Below, in pieces: positions 5,910 to 8,104 of a stretch of 8,104 nucleotides of DNA. Position 1 is the first letter of the stretch. Every line of letters starts with the position of its first letter. Position numbers and translations under genes: made by a program. The notes under the pieces are model-generated. The model was not told the DNA's origin, made no database searches, and was given only the letters and a program-made list of their open reading frames with translations. The DNA lies in assembly GCA_937901435.1 (NCBI GenBank), contig CALGTJ010000047.1, positions 1 through 8,104 on the forward strand. The letters run 5' to 3'. This DNA comes from an uncultured Rhodobacter sp. (GTDB taxonomy: Bacteria; Pseudomonadota; Alphaproteobacteria; Rhodobacterales; Rhodobacteraceae).

Positions 5910-8104
5910 GTGCGAGCAGCGGTACGAAGTCTCGTCTGGGAGCGCATGAGCACGCTTCGCAGACAGCGTGATTTGCAGAATGCCGCCACCTTGGGGCTGG
6001 TTATTCTTGGTCCTGTGCTGGCCGTCGCCACGTTCATGGTGCTTGGCCCCTTCGATCAGGGCACCTCTGCCGCCTCGCTGCGGCTGGTTCTGTTGGCGGA
6101 TCTTGTTTACGTTCTGGTGCTGGCGACGCTGGTGCTGCAACGGGTCGCCCGGATGATCGCTGCCCGGCGGGCGCAATCGGCGGGCTCGCGCCTGCACCTG
6201 CGTTTGACCGGCGTTTTTGCGATCGTTGCACTGGCGCCCACGGTGCTGGTGGCTGTGTTTGCGTCCATCACGGTGAATTTCGGCCTTGAGGGCTGGTTTT
6301 CTGAACGGGTGCGCACGGTTCTGGGCTCGTCTCTGGCCGCGGCCGAAGCCTATGAAGAAGAACACCGCCGCGATCTGCGCGAGGATGCGCAAGCCTTGGC
6401 GGAATCGCTGAATGTGGCGCGGCGGGCGGCGTTTTTTGTCTCTGACGGGGAATTGCGCCAATTGCTGACCCAGCGGCAGGCGCAAATCCAGCGGGGCCTT
6501 AGCGAAGCTTTTGTAATCGATGGCTCTGCCGAGATCCGGGCGCGCGGCGAGCGGTCTTATCTCTTTGATTTCGAGGTGCCCACGCCAGAGCAGATCAACG
6601 CCGCTGCCGAGGGCGAAATCGTCGTGATCGAGGATTGGTCGCAGAACGAATTCCGCGCCATCGTGCAACTTGGCGAATTTGCCGATCGTTATCTTTATGT
6701 CTCGCGCAATGTGGACGGAGAAATCCTGAGCCTGCTGGATGACACGCAGGAAACCGTCGCGTTGTATAATCAACTGGAAAGTGAGCGCGGCAGAATTCTG
6801 TTTGAGTTCGGACTGTTATATGTTGGGTTTGCGGTGATCCTGATCCTCGCCGCGATCTGGCTTGGCCTGTGGTTCGCCGAACGCCTTTCTCGCCCCGTTG
6901 GGGCGCTTGCGGGGGCGGCACAACGGGTCGGCGCGGGGGATCTGAACGTGCAACTGGACGAAGAGCCGGGCGACGACGAGATCGCCATGTTGGGCCGTCT
7001 GTTCAACCAGATGACCCGCCAGCTCAAGGGCCAGCGCGATACCTTGATGGACAACAACGCCCAGATCGAACGGCGTCGGCGGTTGTTTGACTCGGTTCTG
7101 GGATCGGTGACAGCGGGCGTGGTCGGGCTGGATCCCGAAGGGCAGGTGACCTTTGTGAACCGCTCGGCGGAACGTTTGCTCAGCCTTGGAACGGCATCGC
7201 ACGAGGGCGCGCTGGCCTATGTTGTGCCAGAATTTGACCCGCTGTTCCAGCGCGTGCGTCTGGGGGCGGTCGAGGTGGCGCAGGACGAGGTCAAGCTGAC
7301 CCGTCATGGCAAGCTGGAAAACCTGCTGGTGCGCATGGCGACGCGGCGCGCCGACGATGGCACGCTTGAGGGCTATGTGGTCGCCTTTGACGATGTGACC
7401 GATCTGGTCTCGGCGCAGCGCATGGCGGCCTGGGGCGATGTGGCGCGCCGGATTGCCCATGAGATCAAGAACCCGCTGACCCCGATCCAACTGAGTGCCG
7501 AGCGGCTGAAACGCAAATTCACGCCGCTGCTGAGCGAGGACAACGCAGACGCGCTGGAACAGATGACCGGGGTCATTATTCGGCAGACTGACGGGTTGCG
7601 GCGCATTGTCGATGAGTTTTCCAAATTCGCGCGCATGCCCGAACCGGATCGCCGTAAGCAGGATCTGGTGAAGCTGGTGCGCGACGCGGTCGTGTTGCAA
7701 GAGGACGCGCAGCAAGAGAACGTTACGGTCACCGCGACCTTGCCGCCAGACTCGGTCATGTCCGACGTGGATGAGACGATGATCAGTCAGGCGCTGACGA
7801 ACCTCATTAAGAACGCCGGAGAAGCCATTGAAACCCATCGTGAAAAGACGGGGGACGAGGGCTATGTCGGTGAAGTGCGTGTGGCGATGGAACATACCAA
7901 ACGCATGGCGCTGATCACGATTTCGGACAATGGCACAGGTCTGCCAGAGGATCGCGCCAAGCTGTTCGAGCCCTATGTGACGACGCGCGAAAAAGGCACG
8001 GGGCTGGGCCTGCCCATTGTCAAGAAGATCATCGAAGAGCACGGCGGGACATTGATCCTGACCGATGCTGCGCCGTTTTCGAAGGGTGCGCGTCGGGGTG
8101 CAAG
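5910..8104 (+). CDS. ntrY: Membrane-bound nitrogen sensor histidine kinase NtrY, cut by the window end
   Basis: About 731 codons are visible. NtrY proteins are usually about 750 residues, so only the last few are missing. Numbered from GTG 5910, there are hydrophobic membrane segments at about 28-47, 57-77, 99-123 and 300-325. A periplasmic part of about 175 residues lies between the third and fourth. A HAMP linker follows (RLSRPVGALAGAAQRVGAG and on, about 325-375), then a PAS domain (about 390-500, with GVVGLDPEGQVTFVNRSAERL). The kinase has AHEIKNPLTPIQLSAERLKR with H517, N box TNLIKNAGEAI (N635), G1 SDNGTGLPE and G2 GTGLGLPIVKKII. The start is uncertain. GTG 5910 has GAGGTG (5897-5902) upstream, ATG 5892 lacks a good ribosome-binding site, and ATG 5946 has GGAG only 3 bases away. 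All three keep the first membrane segment. Its partner NtrX should follow to the right. NtrY/NtrX acts in nitrogen and, in some species, redox control. Confidence 0.94.
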   Translation, partial: MRAAVRSLVWERMSTLRRQRDLQNAATLGLVILGPVLAVATFMVLGPFDQGTSAASLRLVLLADLVYVLVLATLVLQRVARMIAARRAQSAGSRLHLRLTGVFAIVALAPTVLVAVFASITVNFGLEGWFSERVRTVLGSSLAAAEAYEEEHRRDLREDAQALAESLNVARRAAFFVSDGELRQLLTQRQAQIQRGLSEAFVIDGSAEIRARGERSYLFDFEVPTPEQINAAAEGEIVVIEDWSQNEFRAIVQLGEFADRYLYVSRNVDGEILSLLDDTQETVALYNQLESERGRILFEFGLLYVGFAVILILAAIWLGLWFAERLSRPVGALAGAAQRVGAGDLNVQLDEEPGDDEIAMLGRLFNQMTRQLKGQRDTLMDNNAQIERRRRLFDSVLGSVTAGVVGLDPEGQVTFVNRSAERLLSLGTASHEGALAYVVPEFDPLFQRVRLGAVEVAQDEVKLTRHGKLENLLVRMATRRADDGTLEGYVVAFDDVTDLVSAQRMAAWGDVARRIAHEIKNPLTPIQLSAERLKRKFTPLLSEDNADALEQMTGVIIRQTDGLRRIVDEFSKFARMPEPDRRKQDLVKLVRDAVVLQEDAQQENVTVTATLPPDSVMSDVDETMISQALTNLIKNAGEAIETHREKTGDEGYVGEVRVAMEHTKRMALITISDNGTGLPEDRAKLFEPYVTTREKGTGLGLPIVKKIIEEHGGTLILTDAAPFSKGARRGA

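Noticed and set aside
4791..6773. 660-codon open frame on the minus strand across ntrC and ntrY
   Set aside because: The plus strand here encodes two clearly recognisable proteins (NtrC and NtrY). The antisense product is rich in H, R, Q and A with no recognisable motif, as is typical of mirror frames in high-GC DNA.
6816..8042. 408-codon open frame on the minus strand inside ntrY
   Set aside because: It is fully antisense to the conserved kinase domains of NtrY, has the same biased composition, and has no ribosome-binding site or neighbour logic.
1..8104. tRNA, rRNA, CRISPR array or defence-system genes
   Set aside because: No cloverleaf-like, regularly spaced repeat or rRNA-like sequence was seen. 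Apart from the IS end, nearly all of the window is assigned to housekeeping or regulatory genes.

Overview
The window reads as ordinary chromosome of an alphaproteobacterium, most likely a Rhodobacterales (Rhodobacter/Roseobacter-type) species. Three things point there: the high GC content with G/C-rich third codon positions, the fused ispDF gene, and the gene order cinA-pgpA-ispDF <-> dusB(nifR3)-ntrB-ntrC-ntrY, which is the layout I know from that order. The assignment rests on recognised motifs and synteny, not on a database search.

The left part is a minus-strand operon read leftward from about 2171: ispDF (isoprenoid precursor synthesis), pgpA (phosphatidylglycerol synthesis) and a stand-alone CinA C-terminal-domain gene (NMN deamidase type). 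The genes are tightly coupled: ispDF and pgpA overlap by 4 bp, and pgpA and cinA are 3 bp apart. At the far left the cinA frame runs without a stop into sequence that looks like the end of an insertion sequence. It carries two direct-repeat units, each present twice. The last few codons and the stop of cinA therefore seem to be displaced, and the rest of the operon is untouched.

A 169-bp divergent intergenic region (2172-2340) separates that operon from the plus-strand operon: dusB/nifR3 (tRNA-dihydrouridine synthase), ntrB (soluble nitrogen sensor kinase), ntrC (response regulator) and ntrY (membrane-bound sensor kinase, cut by the right edge). dusB and ntrB overlap by 4 bp, ntrB and ntrC are 12 bp apart, and ntrC and ntrY are about 105 bp apart. 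NtrB and NtrC form the classical two-component system that reports nitrogen status. NtrY normally pairs with NtrX, which would be expected just right of the window.

The most interesting feature is the NtrC itself. Its ATPase core has Walker A, Walker B and arginine fingers, but it has no GAFTGA loop, the segment that contacts sigma-54. This matches the known Rhodobacter capsulatus type of NtrC, which works with the housekeeping sigma-70 polymerase. I saw no undescribed system, RNA gene or CRISPR array. The long minus-strand open frames across ntrC/ntrY are mirror frames of high-GC coding sequence.
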